Below, one piece after another: positions 1-10,689 of a DNA stretch of 64,000 nucleotides. Within the stretch, counting starts at the first letter, position 1. Every line of letters begins with the position of its first letter. The notes under the pieces were generated by a model, which did no database searches, was not told where the DNA came from, and saw only the letters and a program-made list of their open reading frames with translations. The position numbers and the translations under genes were made by a program. The stretch spans positions 39,020,001 through 39,084,000 of the forward strand of contig JAWZYU010000005.1 of NCBI GenBank assembly GCA_038380435.1, read 5' to 3'. The stretch is from Ryuthela nishihirai (Eukaryota > Arthropoda > Arachnida > Araneae > Heptathelidae).

Positions 1-315
1 AGTGAAGTGATGCTATGTACTGACATTAGGTCTGTTTAGACAAAGAGCTTCTTTCCACATGTCATGAAGGGTGATTCCAGTGTCTCGGTTGCAGGTGGGG
101 ACGGACGAGGTCATTATTTCAATAGCCTCGCGGACTATGGTTCCGTAGAAAGTGGATGCATGCACAAGAAGTGTGTTGTTGCCATCAACAATAGACTGGG
201 ACTTCACTGAAGACGGAGCGCTGTCTTTGCTCCGAAAAGCTTCTGAGAGTTTTTTCCTAAGAACTTTCAACATGCAAATAGTTTGAAGGATAAACTCTAA
301 AATTTTATTGCTCAA
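1..315 (-). mobile_element. Penelope-like element, C-terminal ORF fragment
   Basis: A minus-strand open frame contains REAIEI followed by CNRDTGITL and then W-K-E-A-L. This resembles the end of the GIY-YIG endonuclease region of Penelope-like retroelements, where a conserved 'EAIEI...NRD.G' stretch is usual (family knowledge). The copy is cut by the window edge, and its downstream sequence to about 330 resembles one arm of the hairpin repeat at 17393-17700. That suggests the hairpin is the non-coding end of the same element family. Only a fragment is visible, so function cannot be claimed. Confidence 0.5.
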
Positions 316-319
316 TGAC

Positions 320-1655
320 AGAGTTTTAAATTATTTTAAATTAATTTTTGAGCAAGGTCTTTTTAATTGTTACAAACTGTTTTACATGTTTTAAGAAAAT
401 AGTCCAATGTCCTTTCTGCTTTGGATATCAGTCTTTCCTGCAAAGTTTGCTTGTGAAGGCAGTTTCTATTATGCTCACTTCCGTTTCACACATACACACA
501 CCACTTGGTAGAATTTTGGGAAATGATACAGTATTAACAGTTTCAATGCTAATTGTCATTTAAATGCAGTACTCAAGTTTCCTCTTTGATTTTAGCAAAT
601 TTCAAACATCAAAACTTAAATAAAATCTGCGAAGTGGAATATTTATAAAGTTAAAATGCTTCTATTGTTGCGACTGTTTTGTCCCGTACCATCTTGGGGC
701 TTCATCAGGCTACTGCTTTCGTGTTGGTGTTGAGCTATTTATATGAGTGTTCCTTATTGTTAGTGTCATTTGCAAGGTCAATAAGGTCGCTCATTAGTGA
801 TGCGTTCCCTGACATCATCGTGCAAAGGAGATTCCACACTGTAGGCAGGGGTCGAATCTCCATGTTGCAGACATTCTTAATATTTAAATTTATTAGTAAT
901 TGTTCTGTGTATTGAAATTTTGTGGTCGATGTAGCCACAGGTGTATGTTTCAGACGATTTATTTCAAGCTTATTTTCTAAAATGGTTTGTGTTTGGGCCG
1001 TGTTAGGTTTATTGGTTTTTATATCATATTCACGTTTTTTGATACATTGATCATATGTATGGTATGTTTTACCTATGTATTTGTTTTTTCCTTGTAATTT
1101 ATTTTCATGATCGTCAATTTGAATGGGTCAATATTTGAGGGGACCCACTGGAACAGCTGTTGGGAGACAGATGGTAGTCTCCCGTCAAGGCCATCCAGTG
1201 TGTTCTTTAACGTGCACAGGGTATGGCTCTCCCGCACATGGGGCCACAGCTTAACGTCCCATCCGACAGACGGCGGCCTTTCCAAGCCCATCGGTGTCCC
1301 CTACTGACTGTGGGCAGGGCGGGGAATTTTTGCGGAGATAAATCTCAACGCTGACCCAGCTGGGACTCGAACCTGGGAACTACAGATTACGAGCCTGGCG
1401 AGCTACCGACTGAGCCACCCCCGCCTCCTTAATGGAAGGTAATACATTGTTAAATGTATTGATAAGTTCTTTAAATTGACATTGGGTGTAATCCCTAAAG
1501 ATTAAAATATCGTCAATGTAATGAAGATATAATTTAGGTTGATTTGTTAGTCTTTGCAGGGCAGTGTGTTCAACACACCTCATGATGTCAGCCATGAGTC
1601 CCGAGAGAGGGGAGCCCATTGATACACTCTCTCTCTGGACCCACATCCATATCAA
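320..1655 (-). mobile_element. Penelope-like element, left inverted copy
   Basis: Minus-strand PLE remnant. From high to low coordinate it has reverse transcriptase motif B (GSPLSGLMADI) and motif C (YIDDILIF) at about 1630-1500, a SINE at 1136-1427, a decayed GIY-YIG endonuclease piece at about 1110-960, and a 3' untranslated part to 320. Roughly 200-300 residues between the YIDD motif and the endonuclease are missing. The untranslated part, about 320-1000, is an inverted copy of 1900-2600. Frame breaks show it is dead. Confidence 0.75.
1136..1427 (-). mobile_element. tRNA-derived SINE, copy 1, 3'-truncated
   Basis: Same family as 9287-9672, 29780-30167 and 36188-36594. On the minus strand it starts with a tRNA-like head (A box near TGGCTCAGTCGGTAG, B box GGTTCGAGTCCCA) followed by the body with GACGTTAAGC and GCACGTTAAAGAAC. 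About 100 bases of the 3' end are missing at 1136. It lies inside the left PLE copy, so it is younger than that copy or came in during rearrangement. Confidence 0.8.
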
Positions 1656-2600
1656 ACAGGAATATCCAAAACCTTAACTAATATTATGAAGAAATATGAC
1701 TATAAAGTACCATGTACTATAAAGCGTAGTATTAAAACTTTATTAATCAGTGACCATGACAAACTTTCCCCCACAGAGGTGTGTACAACATTCATATTGA
1801 TGATCATGAAAATAAATTACAAGGAAAAAACAAATACATCGGAAAAAACATACCATACATATGATCAATGTATTAAAGAACATGAATACGATATAAAAAC
1901 CAATAAACCTAGCACGGCCCAAACAGAAACCATTTTAGAAAATAAACTTTAAATAAATCATCTAAAACATACACCTGTGGCTACACCGACCACAAAATTT
2001 TAATACACAGAACAATTACTAATAAATTTAAATATTAAGAATATCTGCAACATGGAGATTCGACCCCTGCCTACAGTGTGGAATCTCCTTTGCACGATGA
2101 TGTCAGGGAACGCATCACTAATGAGCGACCTTATTGACCTTGCAAACGACACTAACAATAAGGAACACTCCTATAAATAGCTCAACACCAACACGAAAGC
2201 AGTAGCCTGATGAAGCCCCAATATGGTACGGGACAAAACAGTCGCAACAATAGAAGCATTTTAACTTTATAAATATTTCACTTCGCAGATTTTATTTAAG
2301 TTTTGATGTTTGAAACTTGCTAAAATCAAAGAGGAAGCTTGAGTAATGTACCTAAATGGCAATTAGCATTGAAACTGTTAACACTGCATCATTTCCCAAA
2401 ATTTTACCAAGTGGTGTGTGTGAAATAGAAGTGAGCATAATACAATCTACCTTCACAAGCAAGCTTTGCAGAAATGACTGATACACAGAGCAGAAAGGAC
2501 ACCAGACTATTTCTCCAAACCTGTAAAACAGTTTGCAACACTGGCACAAAAGAGAAGATATTACCAGGAACTGAGAATGCAACATATGAGCCGGTTTTCA
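1656..2600 (+). mobile_element. Penelope-like element, right inverted copy
   Basis: Plus-strand PLE copy joined head-to-head to the left copy near 1656-1680. It starts in the RT-endonuclease linker, carries a GIY-YIG-like stretch (VYNIHIDD ... KYIGK ... IKEHEYDIK, with one frameshift near 1780), then 3' untranslated sequence matching the left copy in reverse. Inverted 5'-truncated partners are typical of PLE insertions (family knowledge). A hammerhead-like motif occurs at 2202-2248. Confidence 0.75.
2202..2248 (+). ncRNA. Hammerhead-ribozyme-like motif in PLE
   Basis: CTGATGA at 2207-2213 is followed by a possible stem II (GCCCC at 2215-2219 with GGGAC at 2230-2234, 4 of 5 pairs), then AAAAC where GAAAC is expected, then AGTC as a possible cleavage site. 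Flanks GTAGC (2202-2206) and GCAAC (2244-2248) pair 4 of 5 as stem I. PLEs are known to carry minimal type I hammerheads. An extra A before stem II and the lost G12 make an active ribozyme unlikely. The inverted copy of this motif is at about 677-735. Confidence 0.4.
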
Positions 2601-2639
2601 AAATCAAAGTGAACAGTAATATCAATTTAGGCCTTACCT

Positions 2640-3540
2640 AAGGCCATTATTAAACCCAATAATACAGCTATCATTACTGCAAACAATGGGAGTACAACTA
2701 ACCACATTATTAAGCCCATCTTTCAATGACAGACATCTGATCTTCAATAACCTTTCAATCCCTATCTTGTGATCCCTATAATCCATTCTGCTTCCACTAA
2801 ACAAAATTTAAATAACTGTCTCCTGTGCGCCATTTTATTCAAAACAGCAGTATTGTTTTCAAGAATAGATTACTAAAATGGTCTTTTTTTGTTGAACTCA
2901 GAAATACACAAACCACAATTGTCATAACTGAGGAACCTAACATGAAGCTTGGTTTGAGAACTTTTCAGAGCTTCAGTGTTAAAATTATTTTAACCTTAGC
3001 ACATTTTTACAAGGTAATGATCAAACCTAATTCAAGCTCCCCTATACGATCTAGTGTTCCTAAAAGAGTAAGCACTCTTGCTGTTAATATATAATCTTAT
3101 GCTATGTCACACATCAGGTGAAACTCATGCATATTTATAAATGTTCCGGTAAACCATTTAGTTCATTTACCAGTAGGAGACATTCCCCCATTGCAATTGC
3201 CAGTGCCAAAAAGAACTATTATTCTTACCCAAAGATCAGACACAGCACCACCATTGGCACTGAAGTCACCCAGCAGAAAAATAGTTTCATTTTTCGATAG
3301 AAATAAAAATATCCTGAAGCTATTCGTAATGATTATCTTTTTCATCATCATCATCAATCCTCAGTGGGGCATAGCAACAGATGGCATTTGACTTTAATCT
3401 TTGTTTTTAATTTAGTTGTAAGAAATCTTTCGTTAATACATCAATATCCCAAAAGAACATTAGCGGCATTCATGCTGAGAAGCAGAACTACACCATGTAG
3501 GTGTTTGCAATCTATGTCCTAAAAGGAGAAATATTCATTA
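2640..3540 (-). mobile_element. RTE-like LINE fragment (family A), decayed
   Basis: Stretches match the LINE at 19390-21955 and 54171-57712 in the same orientation: 2640-2700 matches the region upstream of RT, 2960-3100 matches the endonuclease (loss of the reading frame throughout), and 3420-3530 matches the part near the ORF start. Many indels and stops are present; it is an old copy with no intact domain. Confidence 0.7.
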
Positions 3541-3992
3541 AAAATTTTACCATTTTGTAACCTTAGAGCTCTCTGTCATTGCAAATTCAAACTATATGAA
3601 GACTTTGATAATGCGAAGTGTAATATATTATTAGCCATTTAAGTGTCAGAAACTGATTAATCAGTTTTCAAAAATCAATACAAATGAACTGCAACATTTT
3701 TTTTATGCTTACTTACCAATTTTTCCTTCTAATTTTTACATTTTTTGTTTAGAATTAAATGTTCTTTCTTTTAGTAAAGAATATGTTCTTTCTGCAAACT
3801 ATTTCATTCATTAGTTGTTTCATAATAAGGCTCAGAAGCTGAGTTGTATTTTTAGAGGAAAAAAACCCAACACTGTATGATTGTACTGTTAACCCAGAAA
3901 AAAAATTTACATTTTCTATTATGCAAAAAACATTGATTACTTATAAACTGGCAGATAAAGTGAAAGCAACAGCTTGTCTTTTAAAAAAGGAG
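3541..3992. other. AT-rich intron, nothing recognised
   Basis: Intron sequence downstream of the linker exon donor. No ORF, repeat or RNA gene could be supported by eye. Confidence 0.5.
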
Positions 3993-4016
3993 CTAAGTCA
4001 TTAACAATATTCTTAC

Positions 4017-5716
4017 CACAGGCTGGAGCACTTCTGGATGAGGCTGTTCTTGAATTCCTTCAGAATTACTTGAAAGAAGATCTTTATTTGCTGACCATGT
4101 TTTGTGCTGTGAAGTTATCAAGTTGATGCTATTTCCACTTGAAAGATTTTGTTGTTGATTTGAGTTAATAGCAGTTATTTCTTCCTGCTTGATGACTGCA
4201 CATATTGATTTTTCAGAGACATTTGATTGAGACATAGAAACAGAAATATTTTTATTTTCTCCCTGAGCATTTCTGATTTTGTCTTCTGGTGTTATGCACT
4301 TTACTGTCTGAGCCTCCTCTGATTGTATTCCTAGCTGCTGGAAAGGAAATTCAGTAATTTTCATAGAGCTGTTCCACTGATCAGGAAAATTTTGTTGAAG
4401 TAATGTAGGATCTGGATTTAATGGAATGGGATATGACCAAGGTGGCTGACATTGTGCAGACTGTGCTGTAGGTAGATTAAGATTTTCAGATGACCAAGAC
4501 AGTGACGTACCTGAAGTTGGAATGGTCGGATATATTTGGGGACATTCTGAATTTAAAGCAGCAACATTAGAAGATGCTTGAGTACCGATGTTTATTGTAC
4601 TTGAAAGTGCAGAACTCTGAGTAGAAAGAAACTGTGTTGGATTAAATGCTACAGTTCTTGCATCTATTTCAGTAGGTGGGATGATCTGATTGTAATTAGA
4701 ATAGGTTGGATATAACACAGAGGGAGATACATAAGATTGGTCATTCTGAAGTCCATGAGAAACGGAGGTATATGGAACTGTAGATAGTGAAGTATATCCT
4801 GTTGTACTATTCTGAAAGCATTCCAAGCTAGAGGGAACCTGGACTGCATAACTAATATAGCTTTGTTCATTTTGATTGCATGTAGCATTACTATTCATTG
4901 ATAAAGGAGGAGTATTATATGTTGAATCAGCAATAGGAGATAATATTTGGTAGGGAGCATCATGTCTTGAAGTATAATTTTCTACACTAACAGGTGGGAA
5001 TTTAAAATCAGTACTAATATTTTGCAAAGTTACATTAGTACAATTAGGATTGGTAGCATAGCTTCCTGAAACCTGCATAGCTAATTGATTTGCCAGATTT
5101 GTTTTTATCCCTTTAATTCTTGAATCACCAATGCTTGGAATTGTAGAAGTAACTGCAGTATCTGTTGACAGTGGAAAATGTGAAGGCTGATAAATTCCTA
5201 AGTAATCATTATTTAAACCTTTAACTGTATTCATAGACCCACACTGTTCACCACTAATAGCTGAATGAATCTGGAACTGTGAGTCAGAAAATGGTACTAT
5301 CTTATTCATGTCATTATTATTAACTGAAGAAACTAATGGAGTACAGATTGCAGTAGTATATGTTTGCTCAGAACCAACAGGAGCTGGTCTAATTCCTACA
5401 GGAATGAAATCTGATTTTTCATCAGTACTTAATTCAAGTCTTTGTTTTCCACTAGTTAAACTTGGTTTCTGCTGATTATCACCATCTAAAGCACTTGTAG
5501 TTGGAATATCTCTATGATAAGGAAAATCTAGATAGGATTGAGGTGTAACACTAGAATGATGAGTTTCACCTAGTGATGCTACATTTTCAGACTGCACACA
5601 AGATGCAAGTGTGGAAGGTTGCAAAGGACTTCTATTTGTTAGATATGGAAGATAATCTTTTAGCTTGGGAGCAATTGAGTCTTGATGGTTATTCTTCACA
5701 GCAGACTGTCTTGAAC
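4017..5716 (-). CDS. PTPN23: HD-PTP/PTPN23-like exon: low-complexity linker
   Basis: A 1700-base exon bounded by acceptor TTTTTAG before 5716 and donor GTAAGA starting at 4016. It supplies 2 bases to complete a Gly codon and then 566 codons, ending in phase 0. The protein is rich in Ser, Thr, Asn, Gln, Pro and Tyr with no folded domain or membrane segment, starting near SRQSAVKNNHQDS and ending near PHPEVLQPV. This fits the long disordered linker of HD-PTP, an ESCRT-associated pseudophosphatase-type protein that sorts ubiquitinated receptors at endosomes (family knowledge). The human protein also has a 'LLQPTK' stretch just before the phosphatase domain, comparable to EVLQPV here. I found no exact P[ST]AP motif. 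The assignment rests mainly on phase continuity with the V-domain exon at 27816-28009; linker identity alone would not be diagnostic. The phosphatase exons should lie left of the window. Confidence 0.75.
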
Positions 5717-5989
5717 CTAAAAATACATATGTATATTATAAAATATTATTATGAAAAGTAGTTTCCATATAGGTTAATATATTGCTATTTTAAAAAAATT
5801 ACATAAACAAAAGCTATTAAAAATTAGTCTTATTGGTCATCAATGAAAAAAATTGCCACAAGCATAATATATTTAACATTCTAACAAGTGTGCCTTTAAT
5901 GGAAGGCAATATCCTGTGGCATAAACAATGGTATTTAAACGTATTTTAACATAAATTTTGAAAAACTGAATAATCAATAAATTGATTAA

Positions 5990-6410
5990 TGATATTTATG
6001 TATTGCTTATTAGTTATTAAATATTGAATAAACTCAACTTTTTTGGTATACACAAAGTAATTACCACTTTTGAATCGATTCAAATTTTAGAGGAAAAAAT
6101 TGTCTTGAGCTAGTTGGGATACAAACCCACGACCTCCTGATAACATGTCAGGTGCTCTGGACCATTGAGCTACCGGCTGCCAATCAAGATCTCCTCTAAT
6201 TGATGATATGAACATTTTCTACCTACAGTACATATTCCATTATGTCACATGTATGCACTGTTCAGGCAATCTTGCCATAAGAGGCAGATAAATGCCATAT
6301 AAATGGAAAGTATATATTAAAAGTATACAGTTGTAATGTATTAGTTTATAACAAAAAAGTCGAGTTTATTCAATATTTAATTAACTGTATACTTGTAATA
6401 TATACTTTCC
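5990..6410 (-). mobile_element. tRNA-cored inverted-repeat element, copy 1
   Basis: A tRNA-like core on the minus strand (about 6105-6185) has A box TAGCTCAATGG and B box GGTTTGTATCCCA. It is flanked by inverted arms: 6014-6043 and 6354-6385 share TATTGAATAAACTCGACTTTT-like sequence in opposite orientation. It is the same family as 42102-42694 and 59766-60149. Ends are uncertain because the copy is old and neighbouring AT-rich sequence contains further partial arms. Confidence 0.65.
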
Positions 6411-6439
6411 ATCTATTTCTTGCTGGAATTTTATAAAAG

Positions 6440-7640
6440 CTTGGAGGGTACGGAATTTTATGAGTAATTCCTTTAATTTGAGGGACTGATATTGACAGCG
6501 AAATGCGTATCACTCAGAACACAGTTTTGTGGTGCCCCCCAAGTCTTGGGGGAAATGCTGTGATAGAGTGTTCCCAACATGGACAGGAAAGGAATAAGGA
6601 AATAAAAATTTTGAAATGAAGATCAGAATTTTACCTCTCAAGCCAAAGGCATTGGAGGTCATGAAGAATACCGAATTTCCACTCTATGTTGCTGTTTTTT
6701 TGATGTCGAAGAAAAGTGACACCAGGTGTTTTCTACGCAAAAATGAATTCCTGATTGCCAATTTGAGGTGGATCAGATGGTCTAAGGTAGACCATTGCCT
6801 GCAAAAGCCATACTGTGTGTTGGAAAGAAGATTGTGGTGTCCCAAATACCAGACAAGTCTGGCAGTTACCATTTTTTCCAACACCTTGCACACATAGTTC
6901 ATCAATGTAATAGGAAGGTAATTAGAAGGAATCTTGGATTATTTCCTGGCTTTGAGAAGGCTAAGATGATAGACTCCCACCAACAGTCCGAAAACTCCTC
7001 AAGAAAAATGCAGCTGAAAAGCCAAAACAGCCGATCCTTACTCGATGGTGAGAGATGTTGGAGCATGGTGTAATGGATATCGTCGAGCCCTACAGCAGAT
7101 GCATGAGAATAGTGCAGAGCAAGGCGATTCGAGTGGAAAGACAGTGGAGAGCATTCAGCCTTGCTCTTCATGGCCAGAAACTAGGGATAGGAAAAAGAAG
7201 AAGAGATGGAGGAAAATGATTTCCCCTGAGTGTTGGCAATTGCTTGAGAATCAGCTATTGCTTGTCCTTTGTATTACAGAATCAATAACAAATGGGGTGT
7301 GTAGTTCCTACACACCTTCTGGACTTTTCCCACACAACCTTAGAACTGGTTGTTTGGGTGACTGAAGATGTATATTTGATCCAAGATTCCTTCTGGCTCT
7401 GTCACTATACAAAAGTCCTTTGTTCTGATGTGTTTCAAAAGGTGGGAGGGTGGTGGATATCTCTCAGCAGTTGGGATTCCACGATTTAGGAAATAATGGA
7501 AACTGGGTCAAGCTCTGAGCAATGGTCAGCAGCTGCATGGACAATACAGTACATCATCTCTGCCACTGTCACATTGATTGGCTCCTCACTGACTGAGTAT
7601 TCATCAAATCCACAAAGGAGTTTGAAGCTACTCAAATCAG
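6440..7640 (-). mobile_element. I/Jockey-like LINE fragment (family B)
   Basis: Minus-strand pieces of a non-LTR reverse transcriptase. They include CKVLEKMVTARLVWYL, NTQYGFCRQWSTLDHL and VSLFFDIKK around 6905-6684 (fingers/palm region with motif A) and, after a frameshift, GAPQNCVLSDTHFAV near 6540 (motif B, normally G.PQG). Upstream, GLDDIHYTMLQHLSP (about 7110-7060) is the segment before RT. Several frameshifts and stops show it is dead. The same family recurs at 11350-13480, 29625-32490 and 33945-35190. Confidence 0.75.
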
Positions 7641-7699
7641 CTTAATCAAGCCTCCATCCTGATATGCATGAAGGATAGTTCACAATTGTAAACCTGGTA

Positions 7700-9100
7700 T
7701 CTATTGTCCAATTTCAATCAGCAAGTGCATTGGTCCAGTCCCAAGGACAGAGAGGATAGGACCTTGATGATATTCAATACTACCTGCATGCACTTGGACC
7801 CAACATGTGGCCATTCATAAATCAAATCTTGAGAACTTCGCATCACATTCCAGCAATAATCTGATAACATTGATGGGCTCCATCTTCCTCGATATCTTTT
7901 TTCCATTGTAGCAATTTCTTGATGAAAGTGTTCCCTGTGCTCATCACTCACAATGCCAGAGTTTTCTGGAAAGAAATCCAAATGAAAACTTAGGAAATGT
8001 ACCTTCAAACACATACTACATCCCAGTTTGCGATATGAGGACAGCAGTTCTTCCACAAGGTCCTTGTCATTTTCTGCTTTTTTATTCCCTAAGAAGCCCA
8101 TCAAAACCTGTTGGAAGGCATGCCATGTTCGCCATTCATCATCTGTGATGATACGATCAAATACCTCATTGTGTAGCAGTGAGCGAATATCTGGACCTGG
8201 TAAAAATCACTAAGTCTTGCAAATTTCTGTTGAACGTACAGAAAGGCAGTTTGCATCTGATCCCTAGCCTTGGCAAAACTGTTCAATAGGTCCAATTTTA
8301 TGTGTAAAGGTGGCAATCAAATCTTTGTGGATTGTACCAGTGGATGATGCTGTATATTCTTCTTCCCTAGCTCCAGTGATTGCAGAGAAGGCCAAATTCT
8401 CTTCACATAATCTCTGCATAAAGATAATCACATAATCTCTGCTATTCCATTCATAAAGGAAGCAACAGACCTTTGTATATTTGAACTGTAGTCCAAGCAA
8501 AAGAACAATGACTTTTAAGTCCGCACAAATATGACACTTGTATTTGTCATAATTTATGTATTGAAGTAATTGTTTCATATTGTCATAAGTTTCCATCATA
8601 TTAACAGCATGGCCAACTGGAATAGAAGGCAACATGTTTCTATTGTATAGAAGAATGGCTTTCATATTTAATTTTGAAGAATCTATAAATAATCTCTATT
8701 CTTCTGGAGTATGTGTCATGTGGAGGGATGTGAATAAACCATCAACATCTTTGCAAACAATCAGAATTACCTACCATGGTAAAGAACAATACCAGATCTT
8801 TTTGGAGATAATGATTGATTCATTCCACTTACTTTCCCATTTCGATCAAGGATATTCCACTTCTGCAATCTGGATCCTAGGAGTTCCGCCTTGCTCTTTT
8901 ACAGCTCCAGATTTCTAACTAGATCATTCAACTTGTTTTGCGTGATCTTGTATGGTGAATCCGATGTTGTGGCTGTGAAGTCAGGATCTACAGATGCTAT
9001 TTCCTGCGTTCCTGTTTCTTCCTTCTCTTCTTTCTCTGAATCCACATCGTAATGTTCTGGTGGCTCTGGGATGGGCAGATTTTCCCCATGTGACACTGGG
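7700..9100 (-). pseudogene. Decayed copy of a repeat-associated ORF family, function unknown
   Basis: Open pieces at 9096-8899, 8665-8264, 8316-8101 and 8104-7718 read in one direction and form one protein broken by frameshifts. Recognisable phrases are LNDLVRNLEL (N-terminal part), LLYNRNMLPSIPVGHAVNMMETYDNMKQ, ICADLKVIVLLLGLQ, MPPLHIKLDLLNSFAKA, and FLSFHLDFFPENSGIVSDEHREHFHQ followed by MEKRYRGRWSPSMLSDYCW. I recall this arrangement as a multicopy ORF family in arthropod and other invertebrate genomes, but I do not know its biochemical role or which transposon carries it. The conserved His/Asp/Glu cluster (H-x-H-LDFFP, SDEH-E-FHQ) could be a metal-binding or nuclease-like site; that is speculation. 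Confidence 0.6.
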
Positions 9101-9273
9101 TGGATGGCAGATGGTATGTTGGGGTAGTTTATTGTCTGTGTTTTCTTTTAGTAATACCACCTCCCAGCGAAGGTGTCATACAAAAGTAATAGTCACTCAT
9201 GCGGTTGGATAGTTCCTGCCATATCATAGGAATGGCATATGGCATCAACTGCCTCTTGCCAATTAATTAGCTG

Positions 9274-9286
9274 CAAAGATGTGTTG
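9274..9286. repeat. Target-site duplication of SINE copy 2 (left)
   Basis: CAAAGATGTGTTG here is repeated exactly at 9673-9685 on the other side of the SINE, a 13-base direct repeat as expected from LINE-type target-primed insertion. Confidence 0.9.
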
Positions 9287-9672
9287 GGTTGGGTTGTTTT
9301 ACCTCTGAGCGGCACTTTTTTGCACACCATGGGCTAAATGGCCAGGTCACATGGACCCCGAAGGCTCAGAGAAGGTTGGGGGAGGGGACCCACTGGAACA
9401 GCTGTTGGGAGACAGATGGTAGCCTCCCGTCAAGGCCATCCAGCGTGTTCTTTAACGTGCACAGGGTATGGCTCTCCCACACACGGGGCCACGGCTTAAC
9501 GTCCCATCCGACGGACGGCGGCCTTTCCAAGCCCATCGGTGTCCCCTACTGACCATGGGCAGGGCGGGGAATTTTGCGGAGATAAATCTCAACGCTGACC
9601 CAGCTGGGACTCGAACCTGGGAACTACAGATTACGAGCCTGGCGCGCTACCGACTGAGCCACCCCCGCCCCA
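9287..9672 (-). mobile_element. tRNA-derived SINE, copy 2, full length with TSD
   Basis: On the minus strand: tRNA-like head (GGTGGCTCAGTCGGTAGCGC as A-box region, GGTTCGAGTCCCAG as B box) at the high-coordinate end, a body with GGGACGTTAAGCC and GTGCACGTTAAAGAAC, and a tail ending in repeats of AACCC. The pol III promoter boxes look intact. The body motifs resemble conserved central domains shared by SINEs of distant invertebrates (recalled, not checked). Flanked by a perfect 13-base direct repeat. Confidence 0.9.
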
Positions 9673-9918
9673 CAAAGATGTGTTGTAAAACTATTACACA
9701 CTATATGCGAAGCTCCTCTGTTGATCTCCAATCTTACACCTGAAGCAAAGATGGTATATCTTTTCAATGATGACAGCCATTATTTCATGCTAATGTAATG
9801 CAAAAGTAACTTCGCCACAAATGTAACAAAAATGATCTGCATTGTTCACACCAGAATAAGGCATATCACTCACATACAGCACCCACATACAATCATGAAT
9901 GGATGATAACTGAAGAAG

Positions 9919-10068
9919 GTAACTCCTAAATGATGGAATAGCTCCTAGATATTGCATTGTCTTAAATGATGCAATAGCTCCGGGGTACTGAATTGCTTTG
10001 AATAATGCAATAGCTCCGGAGTACTGAGTTGCCTTGAATAATGCAATAGCTCCCTGGTATTGTGTCAC
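9919..10068 (-). repeat. 36-base minisatellite, four units
   Basis: Four tandem units of about 36 bases built around ATGCAATAGCTCCGGGGTAC. On the minus strand each unit is exactly 12 codons, so an open frame of 92 codons contains four variants of QY-x-GAI-(A/P)-(L/S)-FKA. Unit length divisible by three and conserved residues might mean coding selection, but no other coding signal surrounds it; it may equally be a neutral tandem duplication. Confidence 0.75.
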
Positions 10069-10259
10069 ACCAGCACTTCATACAATATGCAAAAGACTCA
10101 AATCAGTATACACTGATATATGGAAGAAGACTCCTGTATTTTCAAAACAAGAGCCAATCAACAATTTTCAATGTTATAATCGTGTTTAGCACCTCAAAAT
10201 TAGTGAAAAAAAAAGGCTGTTTCATTTCCAAAACATTTTCAATGTTGTACAATGTAATT

Positions 10260-10440
10260 AAACTTAGTTGTTTGTTTGTTTGGGGTTTTGTGGTGGATTA
10301 GCAACTAAGGTTATAATGTGCCAAACAAGATAAAAAGTGGGTAAAAGACAACCCACAACCAAAGCTAAAATCCAAACACTGAATGGGTAAAGGACAACAC
10401 TTTGTATCCTTTACCCATTCAGGTGTATAGCAAAAATGAT
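10260..10440 (-). mobile_element. 3' end of family-B LINE
   Basis: TTTG repeats followed by GGGGTTTTGTGGTG and a segment like 'GCAACTAAGG...TGTGCCAAAC' match the 3' untranslated ends at 29625, 33945-34010 and 61070-61130. Only the tail is present. Confidence 0.6.
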
Positions 10441-10689
10441 ATGTTTAATGTAACCTTGTGGTACCACCTGTTTCTAGCAAAAAGGCTGACAGATTAGTGC
10501 TGGCATGGACATCAAAAGAATATGATAAAGAGTTTGAAATAAAGATTAATTTTAAATAAATGCAATGTAAATACTGTTTACACTGATTCAATATAGGAGA
10601 ATTAACAAAGAACGCATATATAGCATTACAAACATAAAATGAATTCATGGTTATGTACAACATCACATATAAGAAAATGAACTGCAGAT

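Noticed and set aside
6105..6185. Functional tRNA gene
   Set aside because: A and B boxes are present, but the same sequence recurs at 42190, 42570 and 59820 inside mobile elements, and the anticodon loop lacks the normal U33.
9289..9743. Overlapping ORFs of about 90 codons with repeated identical peptides
   Set aside because: They are the SINE sequence read as protein; the identical ORFs recur wherever the SINE occurs.
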